DNA of 64,000 nt from Rhizobiaceae bacterium (GTDB taxonomy: Bacteria; Pseudomonadota; Alphaproteobacteria; Rhizobiales; Rhizobiaceae): NCBI GenBank assembly GCA_023953775.1, contig JAMLJD010000017.1, positions 1 through 64,000 on the forward strand, given 5' to 3'. The translations under genes and the position numbers were made by a program. The notes under the pieces were generated by a model, which was not told the origin of the DNA, did no database searches, and was given only the letters and a program-made list of their open reading frames with translations. Of the stretch, positions 1 through 8,213 are shown in pieces; positions within the stretch are counted from its first letter, which is position 1, and each line of letters opens with the position of its first letter.

Positions 1-68
1 TATATCTGATTTCGCGCCCGCAAGACCCTGCCGGGCGCGTTTTCACATCTGGGGTTGTTTATAACCCC

Positions 69-341
69 TCATTTGCCGGGATAACGTCCAGAGCTGATCA
101 ACGGCCATGCCTGCACATAGGGCATGATCTGTTCATGCTTCGCTCGCCAGTGGGCATCGATGCCGTCCCATCCATTGCCCTGAAAAACGTGCCCACACTC
201 AGGGCAGACCTTGGCCTCTTGCGGTTTCGCAATGCGCTTAACGATCTTGTCGAACCGCTCCTCGGAGTCGTCCGTTTCGTGTTCACGAGCGGCTTCTTCA
301 AACTTTTCGCGTTGCGACTTATGCGGTTCCGGCTTGTCCAT
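69..341 (-). CDS. small protein with a C2H2-like zinc-finger motif
   Basis: A 90-residue hypothetical protein, last of three minus-strand genes. The N-terminal half is highly charged (many K, E, R and D, probably helical). The C-terminal half has a CPECGHVF...DAHWRAKH pattern, with two Cys and two His spaced as in a C2H2 zinc finger. No signal peptide or membrane segment is visible. It overlaps the end of the preceding 96-residue gene by 23 bases, so the genes are probably translationally coupled. Function is unknown. Its place downstream of a Panacea-domain gene suggests membership of a toxin-antitoxin-like locus, but this is inference from position only. Confidence 0.6.
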   Translation of the reverse strand: MDKPEPHKSQREKFEEAAREHETDDSEERFDKIVKRIAKPQEAKVCPECGHVFQGNGWDGIDAHWRAKHEQIMPYVQAWPLISSGRYPGK

Positions 342-609
342 ACTCGGGCTCCTTAAACAAGGCGTCCTTGACCACTATCTCATGCTTTCCGACGATCTCA
401 TAAACCACGACGATTGTCGGTTGTTTGATCGACTTCGCGCCCTCGTAGGTAAATGAGCGAAGCATGCCATCTTCTGTCATCGGAACGCCAACTTTTGGGT
501 CGTGCAACAAGACCCAAGTGATTGCTTCCCAAGCTATCGGAGTCCCTTCCCATTTCTCGATAGCATTATCGAGCGCCAATTGAGCGGGCGGGTCTTCGAT
601 AAGGTGCAC
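319..609 (-). CDS. hypothetical protein, candidate RelE/ParE-like toxin
   Basis: A 96-residue protein starting one base after the end of the Panacea-domain gene and overlapping the next gene. Its second half has alternating hydrophobic strands (PTIVVVYEIVGKHEIVVKDA) after an AWEAITWVLL helix, a layout that resembles RelE/ParE-fold toxins. I could not match it firmly to a named family. Panacea-domain antitoxins are known to pair with many unrelated small toxins encoded immediately beside them, so this is the most likely toxin partner. The toxin role is inference. Confidence 0.6.
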   Translation of the reverse strand: MHLIEDPPAQLALDNAIEKWEGTPIAWEAITWVLLHDPKVGVPMTEDGMLRSFTYEGAKSIKQPTIVVVYEIVGKHEIVVKDALFKEPEYGQAGTA

Positions 610-610
610 T

Positions 611-1153
611 CTAGAGCAGCCTGGATCGCTTCACCACTTCTGTTGCCCAACGAAGCTCATCTTCGTTGGGGTCGCGAATTCGATCTGACAACAATGAATG
701 GAACGGGATCGTTTCCCCCATGCGAGCGATGTCCCAACCGTAGTTGTGAGACAGGTCGCTAACGCTGGTCGCGGTATGGTCATCATCGATATGTTTGATC
801 CAATAATCGATGGTACCCTTTTCCTGTGGGGTGAAAAGATTCATAGGCGGTTGTAGCGCCCTGAACTTCCATCCTTCGTGATTAAAGTGGCGATCTTTCC
901 ATTGCTCAATAAGCCCCTCACGGGCCAACTCTTCACGCAAAGCCATGCCGTCCCTCGGAATTGGCCCGTGCTTCTCGCGAATATATGGTGCGCCGGTTAT
1001 CGACTCGCCTGTTAGAACGAACTGTCGCGCGTCTGAAAACCAAGCCACCTTGTTTAGCTTTGTAGCGCCGAAATTTGCGCGAGCGCCAGCCACCCAAATC
1101 ACGTAATGAATCAGGTTCTTTAGCCGGTTACGGTCATATTCGCGATCGGTCAT
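611..1153 (-). CDS. Panacea-domain (DUF4065/SocA-like) protein, putative antitoxin
   Basis: A 180-residue soluble protein. Residues about 10-65 match the Panacea/DUF4065 pattern: a helix with KLNKVAWFSD (the family has K-L-x-K-L-x-Y/W-F), then a G-x-x-I-T-G-A-P-Y segment and a KHGPIPRD element, the usual YGPV/HGPI motif. Proteins of this family (SocA, GepA and PanA types) act as chaperone-like antitoxins for adjacent small toxins. It is the first gene of a three-gene minus-strand operon, with 1 bp separating it from the candidate toxin. A perfect 7-bp inverted repeat lies just upstream at 1174-1200 and could be an autoregulatory operator. Family call is good; the cognate toxin is inferred. 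Confidence 0.75.
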   Translation of the reverse strand: MTDREYDRNRLKNLIHYVIWVAGARANFGATKLNKVAWFSDARQFVLTGESITGAPYIREKHGPIPRDGMALREELAREGLIEQWKDRHFNHEGWKFRALQPPMNLFTPQEKGTIDYWIKHIDDDHTATSVSDLSHNYGWDIARMGETIPFHSLLSDRIRDPNEDELRWATEVVKRSRLL

Positions 1154-1173
1154 TCGATATTTCCGACGCTTAA

Positions 1174-1200
1174 CTAGGTAGTCTGCGTGAGGATACCTAG
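1174..1200. promoter_or_regulatory. inverted repeat upstream of the Panacea-domain gene
   Basis: CTAGGTA at 1174-1180 and TACCTAG at 1194-1200 form a perfect 7-bp inverted repeat whose half-site centres are 20 bp apart, about two helical turns. It lies 20-47 bp upstream of the putative antitoxin start, where an autoregulatory operator is expected. It could also be a hairpin ending the transposase transcript, but no T-run follows on the minus strand. Confidence 0.4.
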
Positions 1201-1207
1201 CCCTTGA

Positions 1208-2152
1208 TCAAGTAGTGACACGATACATCAAACGGCGGCCCTTGGCACCCTGCAATGCACGTTCGGCGCGTTCCGCGTCTTCGATGCCCATTGCCGAGCG
1301 GTTCGAATAGCGGAAATCGAACTCCGCCAGATAACGGTGCAGGTGGTGTTCGGCGCAATGCTGGTACACGCCCTTCATGCCGCGCTTGAAGATCGAATAG
1401 TAGCCTTCGACGGTGTTCGTATTGATGCCGCCAGCACGGCCATACTCGTTCTTCGAATGCTCGACGGCACCATGCGAAGCGAACTCTTTGCCGACGCGCA
1501 CATAGTGGCGAGCTTCGTCGGTCATGAATGCGCTTTCCTTGGCGATGTTGTCGCGAACGATCGGGATCACGCGGGAAACCGCCGTGGTGTCGATATGGAA
1601 CGAACGGGCACGGCCACCGCGCTCTACAAGCGTGAGAACGATGTTCTTGTGAGCGCCACTGTTAGCCAGCTTAGGAACACCGGCAAGACGACCGATATAG
1701 GTTTCATCGGCTTCCACCGTCTTACCGGCTCCGCCCAAAGGGGAGAAGTCATCCGAGCGCATGGCTTCGCGGATACGATGGGCAAGAAACCAAGCCGTCT
1801 TGTAGGTGCATTCCAGAACGCGGTGAAGCTGGTGCGCGCTGATACCCTTCTTGGACGAGCACATGAGATGGATAGCCTGTAGCCACTTGGTGAGCGGCAG
1901 GTGGCTTTCTTCGAAGATCGTGCCCATGCGAACGGTGAACTGCGAACGGCAAGCCGCGCACTTGTACAGGCCGTGGCGCTCGATGCCTTCCGGGTTCTTC
2001 TTGGACGGCTTGGTGCGGACGCCTACCAGCTTGTAGTGCTTATCCACGGAACCGCACTTGGGGCAAACCGGGCCTTCCGGCCACAAGATACCCTCCACAT
2101 GCTCGAAAGCGGCGGCTTCATCGTAGAAGTAGGGGCGGGACAAAACGGACAT
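1208..2152 (-). mobile_element. IS1595-family transposase (ISXO2-like)
   Basis: A 314-residue transposase. The N-terminus has an IS1595-type zinc ribbon (CPKCGS at about 31-36 and CAACRS at about 67-72). The DDE/ISXO2-like domain follows, with VEADETYIG (first Asp), MTDEARHY (second Asp) and NTNTVEGYYSIFKRG (the terminal N/E motif of the family). Length is normal and I see no frameshift, so it is likely intact. It has its own promoter and a good AAGGAG site 7 bases before the ATG. Terminal inverted repeats and a target-site duplication could not be defined by eye. The genes to its left could be passenger genes, which some IS1595 elements carry, but this is not shown. Confidence 0.9.
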
Positions 2153-2159
2153 GGGTTAA

Positions 2160-2200
2160 CTCCTTGTCCCTTATGTACGAATCCCCGTTGGGTTTGTCAA
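2160..2200 (-). promoter_or_regulatory. promoter and ribosome binding site of the transposase
   Basis: On the minus strand a perfect TTGACA (2195-2200) is followed after 17 bases by TACATA (2172-2177), close to a sigma-70 promoter. An AAGGAG Shine-Dalgarno (2160-2165) lies 7 bases before the transposase ATG. Confidence 0.65.
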
Positions 2201-2240
2201 GTGTATAATCGCCTCTGATCTTTGATCCGTGATTGAGTAT

Positions 2241-2283
2241 ACGAAGGACTTCATTCGCCCTTCGTGATCGCTGGTTCACGAAG
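2241..2283 (+). promoter_or_regulatory. two overlapping inverted repeats upstream of comM
   Basis: ACGAAGG (2241-2247) pairs with CCTTCGT (2259-2265). CTTCGTGA (2260-2267) pairs with TCACGAAG (2276-2283) around an 8-base loop. The second stem reuses the right arm of the first, so the two structures exclude each other. They lie 63-105 bases before the comM start. Function is unknown. Confidence 0.4.
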
Positions 2284-2345
2284 ACGATCGGGGAGCCGCC
2301 GGAGAGGCCGAAATCGGCATCAGGCGGGACGGGAGACGAGCCGTA

Positions 2346-3878
2346 ATGGTGGCGCGGGTGCAGACGGTGGCCTTCCAGGGCGTCGAGGCGGTGCCGGTCG
2401 ATGTCCAGGTGATGGTCGCGCCGGGCAAGATCAACATGCATATCGTCGGACTGCCGGACAAGGCCGTGGCCGAGAGCCGCGAGCGCGTCCAGGCGGCGTT
2501 GCATGCGTCGGGACTTTCGATGCCCGCCAAGAAGGTCACGATAAACCTCGCGCCGGCTGACCTGCCCAAGGAAGGCAGCCATTACGACCTGCCGATTGCG
2601 CTTGGCCTGATGGCCGCGCTGGGCGCGATACCTGCCGATGCGCTGGCGGACTACGTCGTTCTGGGAGAACTCTCGCTCGACGGCACGATAGCGCCGGTTG
2701 CGGGCGCCCTGCCCGCGGCGATCGGCGCCAACGCGCTGGGCAAGGGATTGATCTGCCCCCATGGCTGCGGCTCCGAGGCCGCCTGGGCCGGTTCCGATAT
2801 CGACATCCTCGCGCCGCGCAGCCTGATTGCGGTCGCCAACCATTTCCGCGGCACGCAGGTCCTGTCGCGGCCGGAGCCGGCGATACGCGCCGCGCCGCGC
2901 GACCTTCCCGACCTCGCCGACATCAAGGGACAGGAAATGGCCAAGCGGGCGCTGGAAGTCGCGGCCGCGGGAGGGCACAACTTGTTGATGGTCGGTCCGC
3001 CGGGCGCGGGAAAGTCGATGCTGGCGCAACGGTTGCCGTCGATCCTGCCGCCTCTCGCGCCGCGTGAGCTGCTCGAACTGTCGATGATCGCCTCGATCGC
3101 CGGCGAACTCGCGGGCGGACGTCTTTCCGACCGGCGGCCTTTCCGCGCGCCCCATCATTCGGCATCGATGGCGGCGATGGTCGGGGGCGGTTTGCGCGCC
3201 AGGCCGGGCGAAGCTTCGCTTGCCCATCACGGGGTGCTGTTTCTCGACGAATTGCCGGAATTCGCGCCGCAGGTGCTCGATTCGCTGCGCCAGCCGATCG
3301 AGACCGGGGAATGTGTGATCGCACGTGCCAACCATCGCGTCGCCTATCCGGCGCGCGTCCAGCTCGTCGCGGCGATGAACCCGTGCCGGTGCGGCATGGC
3401 GGGTGAGCCCGGCTACCGCTGTGCGCGAGGCCCGCGCTGCAAGGCGGACTATCAGGCGCGTATCTCTGGACCATTGCTCGACCGTATCGATCTGAGGATC
3501 GAGGTTCCGGCAGTGTCGGCCACCGACCTCATCGCACCGGTCCAGGCGGAGACGAGCGCGACGGTGGCCGCGCGGGTTGCCCGTGCACGCGATACGCAGC
3601 GCCTGCGCTATGCGGAATTGCAACTCGACGGGGGGTCGACCAACGCCCAGTGCTCAGCTGCCGTGATCGAGAAGGTCGCCGCGCCCGATGCGGGTGGCCT
3701 GGCGTTGATGCGCGAGGCGAGCGAAAAGCTCGGCTTCTCGGCCCGCGCCTATCACCGCGTCCTGAAGGTTGCCCGCACCCTTGCCGACCTGGATGGGGCG
3801 GATACGGTCGGCCGCATTCATCTTGCCGAGGCGATCTCCTATCGGATCGCCGGCGAAAGGCTGGCGCAGGCCGCATGA
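2346..3878 (+). CDS. comM: YifB/ComM-family Mg-chelatase-like AAA+ ATPase
   Basis: A 510-residue protein of normal length for ComM/YifB. It has an N-terminal Lon-protease-like (ChlI) domain, then an AAA+ Mg-chelatase domain with Walker A GPPGAGKS at about residue 217 and Walker B VLFLDELPEF at about 296-305. A Cys cluster (PCRCG...CARGPRC, about 346-370) and a Mg_chelatase_C domain follow. ComM proteins are hexameric helicases promoting branch migration during integration of transforming DNA. The gene is a known island-insertion hotspot in Acinetobacter; here the IS/TA patch lies upstream and the coding region is intact. The ATG at 2346 follows a purine-rich GGGAGACGAG stretch. Confidence 0.93.
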   Translation: MVARVQTVAFQGVEAVPVDVQVMVAPGKINMHIVGLPDKAVAESRERVQAALHASGLSMPAKKVTINLAPADLPKEGSHYDLPIALGLMAALGAIPADALADYVVLGELSLDGTIAPVAGALPAAIGANALGKGLICPHGCGSEAAWAGSDIDILAPRSLIAVANHFRGTQVLSRPEPAIRAAPRDLPDLADIKGQEMAKRALEVAAAGGHNLLMVGPPGAGKSMLAQRLPSILPPLAPRELLELSMIASIAGELAGGRLSDRRPFRAPHHSASMAAMVGGGLRARPGEASLAHHGVLFLDELPEFAPQVLDSLRQPIETGECVIARANHRVAYPARVQLVAAMNPCRCGMAGEPGYRCARGPRCKADYQARISGPLLDRIDLRIEVPAVSATDLIAPVQAETSATVAARVARARDTQRLRYAELQLDGGSTNAQCSAAVIEKVAAPDAGGLALMREASEKLGFSARAYHRVLKVARTLADLDGADTVGRIHLAEAISYRIAGERLAQAA

Positions 3879-4122
3879 CACAATGGGCCCGGGCGAACCC
3901 GGTCGCGTCGAGGATCGATGGCCTCGATTACGAGGCGAGCGTACCGTTGGTTTCTCAAAAGCACGACCCGCCGGTCCTTTCGGCAGTGGCTGCAGCCTTT
4001 TGCATCGATGTGACGCACACCACATAGATGCTTGAAAATAGACAAGACAGACCGTGCTCTCGTCCGAGAACCGGTATCCTTTGTCAGGCAACCTGGATAA
4101 GCGGAAATATGCCGGCAGACAG

Positions 4123-4740
4123 CTATTTCAGCGCGCCGACCATCATGCTGTCTTCGGATTTGAGGCTGACCCAACGCCCGGTATGGTTCGAGGCCTGGCG
4201 CTTGAGATAGCGGTAGCCCGTCTCCGTCCACGGTTTCACCGTGTCGTTGAGGTTGTCGAGGATGTAGTCGCCCTTGTCCGTCCGCACGGTCAGGACGGCA
4301 TGGCCTTCTCCGTCCGGCTTGCGCACGACCGTGATCAAAAGATTGGCGAGCGAAATCCCCTTCTTTGCGAGAACCCGGCGCTTCTCGAGAACGTAATCCT
4401 CGCAGTCGCCGACCCCTTTGGTGGGATAGGCCCAGACTTCGTCCTTGCCATAGATGTCGCGGTCGTTGAGCGGGCGGACCGCACGATTGACGGACGTGTT
4501 GACCGACGAGATCGCGCTCCACAACCGTTTCGTGAGCGAAGCCGGGCGCTGGTCGCGGGGACGAACCGCGCATTCGGCGGGCATGGCCTTGCAGAACTCG
4601 TAGTGGCCGATCGGCTGCGACGTCAGCTCACCGGTTTCCATCGCGGCAGACTGGGCGGCCGGTGTGATCACCAGAAGCGAACAAAGCAATGCGTCCCCGA
4701 CAAGACGGCGCAAACGCCGCATCTTGGTCGACACTTCCAT
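4123..4740 (-). CDS. transglutaminase-like cysteine peptidase (BTLCP family)
   Basis: A 205-residue exported protein with a Sec-type signal (basic MRRLRR n-region, hydrophobic stretch to about residue 32). The papain-like catalytic triad of the family is visible: Cys113 in GVGDCEDYV, His147 in GEGHAVLTV and Asp162 in YILDNLND. BTLCPs are periplasmic peptidases common in alphaproteobacteria; related enzymes cleave membrane-anchored or surface proteins (LapG-like), but the substrate here is unknown. The 4740 start has GGGAG eight bases upstream. A CtrA-like box lies 31-45 bp upstream of the start. Confidence 0.88.
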   Translation of the reverse strand: MEVSTKMRRLRRLVGDALLCSLLVITPAAQSAAMETGELTSQPIGHYEFCKAMPAECAVRPRDQRPASLTKRLWSAISSVNTSVNRAVRPLNDRDIYGKDEVWAYPTKGVGDCEDYVLEKRRVLAKKGISLANLLITVVRKPDGEGHAVLTVRTDKGDYILDNLNDTVKPWTETGYRYLKRQASNHTGRWVSLKSEDSMMVGALK

Positions 4741-5110
4741 AAAGCCGCTCCCCGCACGTCTTGTCGTTCGTTAACAAAACGTTAAGTGGCCGGTCTCGGA
4801 CTTGTCAATAAACGGTCCCGACTTGTTGGTTGAATGGTTACCCGCTGTTGTCGTGCTGCAACAGCGTGATGCGCGAAACACCTTGCGGATCAACATCTTA
4901 GCAAAAGAACTGCCGGCCGTGGGCAAGATCATGCGCTTCTTGCGACCGCAAAGGGGGTGGTGATTCGATGCCTAGGCCACAGCATTTTACAGTCAGGCGA
5001 TTCACTTGGAGCCCGCCAAATGCGGAGACGCTGCGCCCCTGCGCGTCTTGAAAGATGCACGGCGCATCATGATTCGAGGCGTCAGATCGGCCGGTCCGAG
5101 CCGACTGACC
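4741..5110. other. intergenic region (370 bp), promoter side of the BTLCP gene
   Basis: No supportable gene. It contains TTAA-N7-TTAA at 4771-4785, matching the general CtrA binding pattern of alphaproteobacteria. The remainder up to the phaZ stop at 5111 shows no clear coding signal, RNA gene or strong hairpin. Confidence 0.5.
4771..4785. promoter_or_regulatory. CtrA-like box (TTAA-N7-TTAA)
   Basis: TTAA at 4771-4774 and TTAA at 4782-4785 are separated by exactly 7 bases. This is the canonical CtrA half-site arrangement, placed 31-45 bp upstream of the BTLCP peptidase start. AT-rich chance occurrence cannot be excluded. Confidence 0.35.
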
Positions 5111-6385
5111 TCAACTCGCCGAATGAACGATCCTGGGCTTGCGTCGCGACCGGGCCGAGTGGTTGAAGCTCGCCATGAAGTCGACGATGCGCGGGACGAT
5201 CTCGGCGCGGAACCGGGATCCGTTGAAGACCCCGTAATGGCCAACCTTGGGCTGCAGATAGTGAAGCCGCATGTCGTCAGGTATGTTGACGCAGAGATCC
5301 TGCGCGGCCTGTGTCTGGCCGACGCCGGAGATGTCGTCATTCTCGCCCTCGACGGTCAGCAGCGCGACGTTGCGGATCGCTGTCAGGTCGACCGGCTCGC
5401 CGCGATGCGTCATCTCGCCTTTCGGCAAGGCATGGCGGACGAAGACGGTCTCCACGGTCTGCAGATAGAATTCCGCCGTCAGGTCCATGACCGCGAGATA
5501 CTCGTCATAGAACTCGCGGTGCTTCTCGGCCGAATCACCGTCGTCCTTGACGAGGTGCATGAAGAAATCCTTGTGCGCGATGATGTGGCGATCGAGATTC
5601 ATGCTCATGAAGCCCGAAAGCTGCAGGAATCCCGGATAGACCTCGCGCATGAAGCCCGGCGCGGGCCAAGGCACCGTCATGATGACGTTATCGCGGAACC
5701 AGTCGATGCCCTTCTCCTCGGCGAGCTGGTTGACCGCGGTCGGATTGCGCCGCGTGTCGATCGGACCGCCCATCAGCGTCATGGTCGCCGGCGCATTGCG
5801 GTCGCCGCGGCCCTCCATGAGCGCAACGGCCGCGAGCACGGGCACCGATGGCTGGCAGACGGCCATGACATGAGTGTCAGGACCGAGGAAATCCAACATC
5901 TCGATGATGTAGTCGACATAGTCGTCGAGATCAAAACGGCCGTCGGCGACCGGCACCATGCGCGCATCGGCCCAGTCGGTGATGTAGACCTCGGCATGCT
6001 GGATCATCGATTCGACGGTGCCGCGCAAAAGCGTCGCGTAGTGGCCGGACATGGGGGCGACGATCAGCAGCTTTGGATCCTGCTTGCGCCCCGCAGGAAG
6101 CTGACGCTCGAAATGGACAAGGTCGCAGAACGGACGCGACCAGACCCGTTTCTCCGAAACGGCGGTGGTCTTGAAATCGACCTTGGTCTCGGTGATGCCG
6201 AAGGCCGGCTTGCCGTATCGGCGCGTCGTGCGTTCGAACAGCTCGGCCGCCGCAGCGACTGAGCGGCCCCATGGTGTCTGGGAGAACGGATTGAGCGGGT
6301 TCGAATAGAATAGCCGCACCGCATCGGCATAGGCCCTGTAGGGTTGCAGCGCGGCGTGGTTGAATTCATAGAGCTGGTAATACAT
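5111..6385 (-). CDS. phaZ: intracellular polyhydroxyalkanoate (PHB) depolymerase
   Basis: A 424-residue protein of the intracellular PhaZ family, which hydrolyses native storage granules to 3-hydroxybutyrate oligomers. I place the start at 6385 (MYYQLYEFNHA), the usual N-terminus of the family, with AGGGG five bases upstream. An in-frame ATG 12 codons earlier is less likely. The nucleophile motif is VCQPSVP (Cys177), the Cys-type lipase box of Ralstonia PhaZ1-like enzymes rather than GXSXG. The C-terminal PHB_depo_C region (KVGHYGVFNGSRF) holds the catalytic His. It is a single transcription unit with no PHA synthesis genes beside it. Confidence 0.92.
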   Translation of the reverse strand: MYYQLYEFNHAALQPYRAYADAVRLFYSNPLNPFSQTPWGRSVAAAAELFERTTRRYGKPAFGITETKVDFKTTAVSEKRVWSRPFCDLVHFERQLPAGRKQDPKLLIVAPMSGHYATLLRGTVESMIQHAEVYITDWADARMVPVADGRFDLDDYVDYIIEMLDFLGPDTHVMAVCQPSVPVLAAVALMEGRGDRNAPATMTLMGGPIDTRRNPTAVNQLAEEKGIDWFRDNVIMTVPWPAPGFMREVYPGFLQLSGFMSMNLDRHIIAHKDFFMHLVKDDGDSAEKHREFYDEYLAVMDLTAEFYLQTVETVFVRHALPKGEMTHRGEPVDLTAIRNVALLTVEGENDDISGVGQTQAAQDLCVNIPDDMRLHYLQPKVGHYGVFNGSRFRAEIVPRIVDFMASFNHSARSRRKPRIVHSAS

Positions 6386-6529
6386 CAACACCCCTGTAGC
6401 CTCAGCCGGCCGATGGATCATGGCCTAGCCGGTCGGGGCGAATGATTGTTATGACACAAAGCTTAACAGCGATTTGCTGCAATGCAATAGATCACGCAAC
6501 GTGACCTTCCTGGCCGCCGAGCACGACGG

Positions 6530-7468
6530 CTACGAAGACGCCCGCCGGCGATAGAACGCCGCCAGCAGCATCGGCGTCAGATACATCGGAATCTGGTAGC
6601 AGCCGATGAAGAGGAGCAGCGGATCGGTTACCGATGCCGGAAGTGCTGCGAGAAACAGCGCAATGTTGCGATTGCCGGCGACGATACCGAGCGGCACGGC
6701 CAGAGATCGCATTCCGGTTCGCTCGAGCAGCAGCGCCGAGGCGATCTGGAGCCCGAAGTTTCCCGCGAAAGCGGCAACGAGCGCGGCGATCAGCCCTGCC
6801 GGGTCGTTGCGCATCGCCGGCCCGACCGCCGCCATAAGGCCCACGACGACTATCGCCATCAACAGGGCGGAGATCCCGTCGACGACGGTCAGCCCATCAG
6901 GCGTCGGGTCGCGCCAGACAAGCCCCCTGATCAGAAAGGCAGCGCCCGTCGCCAATGCGATGATGCCGAGCAGCCGCGCGGCGGCGATCGCGACCGGGCC
7001 CAATTCGCCCAGTCCCGGCATGACCCAGAACACGGGTATGACGGTCACAGGCAGGAGGGCTGTGCCGACGACGAGCTGCCGCAGCGCCGGGGCGGGATCG
7101 TGGCCGCACAGGATAACGAGATTGGGGCTGCCCGATATCGGAGCCGCCGCCATCATCAACACGAGTGCGGTGCCCAGCGCGTGAGACACGCCTGCTGCAG
7201 CCAACAGCCCCGCCGTCGAGAGAGGAAGAGCGATCTGCAGCGCCAGGGCGAAGCCGACCGAATCGCGCAGATCCGATACCGCGCCAATGGCGCGGCGTGG
7301 TCCGATCCTCAGCGCTGCGACGAAAAGCATGAAGGCGATGAGTTCGCCGAGCCACGGCTTCATTGCCGCCGCCACGCCGGGAAACAGGATTCCAGCCAGG
7401 AGGCCCAGGATCAGTATGGCCTTGCCGTGGCGTGCGGCAGCCCGGGCGAGAGCCGCCAGGATGCTCAT
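6530..7468 (-). CDS. BASS (bile acid:sodium symporter-like) family transporter
   Basis: A 312-residue integral membrane protein with about ten hydrophobic segments. Family-type motifs include GLLAGILFPGVA near the N-terminus, APISGSPNL in the middle and AGNRNIALFLAALP near the C-terminus, like the conserved crossover segments of BASS proteins. The start at 7468 overlaps the end of the TauE/SafE gene by 4 bases (ATGA), so it is the last gene of the TRAP/TauE operon. Substrate is unknown; distant BASS members move organic anions with Na+. The operon context suggests transport of the TRAP substrate, a breakdown product or an inorganic anion. Confidence 0.7.
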   Translation of the reverse strand: MSILAALARAAARHGKAILILGLLAGILFPGVAAAMKPWLGELIAFMLFVAALRIGPRRAIGAVSDLRDSVGFALALQIALPLSTAGLLAAAGVSHALGTALVLMMAAAPISGSPNLVILCGHDPAPALRQLVVGTALLPVTVIPVFWVMPGLGELGPVAIAAARLLGIIALATGAAFLIRGLVWRDPTPDGLTVVDGISALLMAIVVVGLMAAVGPAMRNDPAGLIAALVAAFAGNFGLQIASALLLERTGMRSLAVPLGIVAGNRNIALFLAALPASVTDPLLLFIGCYQIPMYLTPMLLAAFYRRRASS

Positions 7469-8208
7469 GTCAGGCCACGAATGATCAGGAGAACAGCGGC
7501 GACGCCCGCAACGGTCAGCAGGGCTGGCCTGTAGCGTTTGTCGAAACGGCCGTGAAGCATCGTCGCGATCGCGGCGCCTGCCAGCATCGGCGGGAACATC
7601 AAGGCCGCGAGCAGAACGTCGCGGGCTCCCGCCCATCCGGACAGGAACAGGCCGGCGAGGGAGATCGCGCAGCCGAAGGCGAAGAAGGCGGCCAGCGTCG
7701 GCCGCGCCTCGGAGGCGGGACGATCCTGGTAGATGATGGCCAGCGGCGGCGCGCCGACCGACGTGATGGTGCCCATCAGCCCCGACAGGAACGACATGGC
7801 AGACAGGCTGGCGGTCGTGAAAGGCATCCGCATGCCCGCAACCGACAGGAGAACCGCCAGACCGACGAAGCCGCCGAAAATGAGCTCGAATAGTCCGCTG
7901 CCGGCGACCACCGACAGGAGCGCCGCGGCAACGGCAACGCCCGCGACACGGCCGGCGGAACCGAGTGCCACCTCGTTCCACCGTACCGCATGGCGCTCGC
8001 GAAATGCGCCGATCGATGCCGTGAAGAGGCCGAGAATGAGCGTGGGGGCCGGCACCAGCTCCGGATCGATGAGCGCCAGGAGCGGCGCGGCGGTCAACCC
8101 GAAACCCATCCCCAGGCCGGACTGAACCATCGCCGCGGCGACGACGATGAGGCCTACGGCGACCAGCGCCAGCGGCGAGTGGAAACCCGTAACGGCAAGC
8201 AGATCCAC
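7465..8208 (-). CDS. TauE/SafE (TSUP) family sulfite/anion exporter
   Basis: A 247-residue membrane protein of the TSUP family with about eight hydrophobic segments and the duplicated G-rich TauE motifs (SGLGMGFGLTAAPLLALIDP near the start, FLSGLMGTITSVGAPPLAI in the middle). Members include TauE/SafE, proposed exporters of sulfite or sulfoacetate in sulfonate use. A GTG start at 8208, just after the dctM stop, fits the length and operon spacing best; no strong ribosome site is visible, so translation may be coupled. The TRAP transporter upstream makes an organosulfonate or small organic anion a reasonable substrate guess, but no desulfonation enzyme is encoded nearby. Confidence 0.78.
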   Translation of the reverse strand: MDLLAVTGFHSPLALVAVGLIVVAAAMVQSGLGMGFGLTAAPLLALIDPELVPAPTLILGLFTASIGAFRERHAVRWNEVALGSAGRVAGVAVAAALLSVVAGSGLFELIFGGFVGLAVLLSVAGMRMPFTTASLSAMSFLSGLMGTITSVGAPPLAIIYQDRPASEARPTLAAFFAFGCAISLAGLFLSGWAGARDVLLAALMFPPMLAGAAIATMLHGRFDKRYRPALLTVAGVAAVLLIIRGLT

Positions 8209-8213
8209 CAGTC

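Noticed and set aside
1191-2213. Possible terminal inverted repeats of the IS1595 element
   Set aside because: Inward-read ends starting at 1191 and 2213 share only 9 of 17 bases (GG...A...CxCTTGA), and the flanking 8 bases do not match as a target-site duplication. Too weak to define element ends.
2118-3623. Long open frame on the minus strand across comM
   Set aside because: Its translation is Arg/His-rich with no domain, and it lies antisense to the well-conserved comM frame; this is a GC-skew artefact of high-GC DNA. The same applies to long antisense frames over phaZ, the hyu genes and other operons.
2153-3878. Island insertion inside comM, as in Acinetobacter
   Set aside because: The comM frame is complete from 2346 to 3878; the mobile element lies upstream and does not interrupt it.
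3879-4122. Small gene or terminator between comM and the BTLCP gene
   Set aside because: Short frames here have no ribosome site or family resemblance, and no stem with a U-run is evident.
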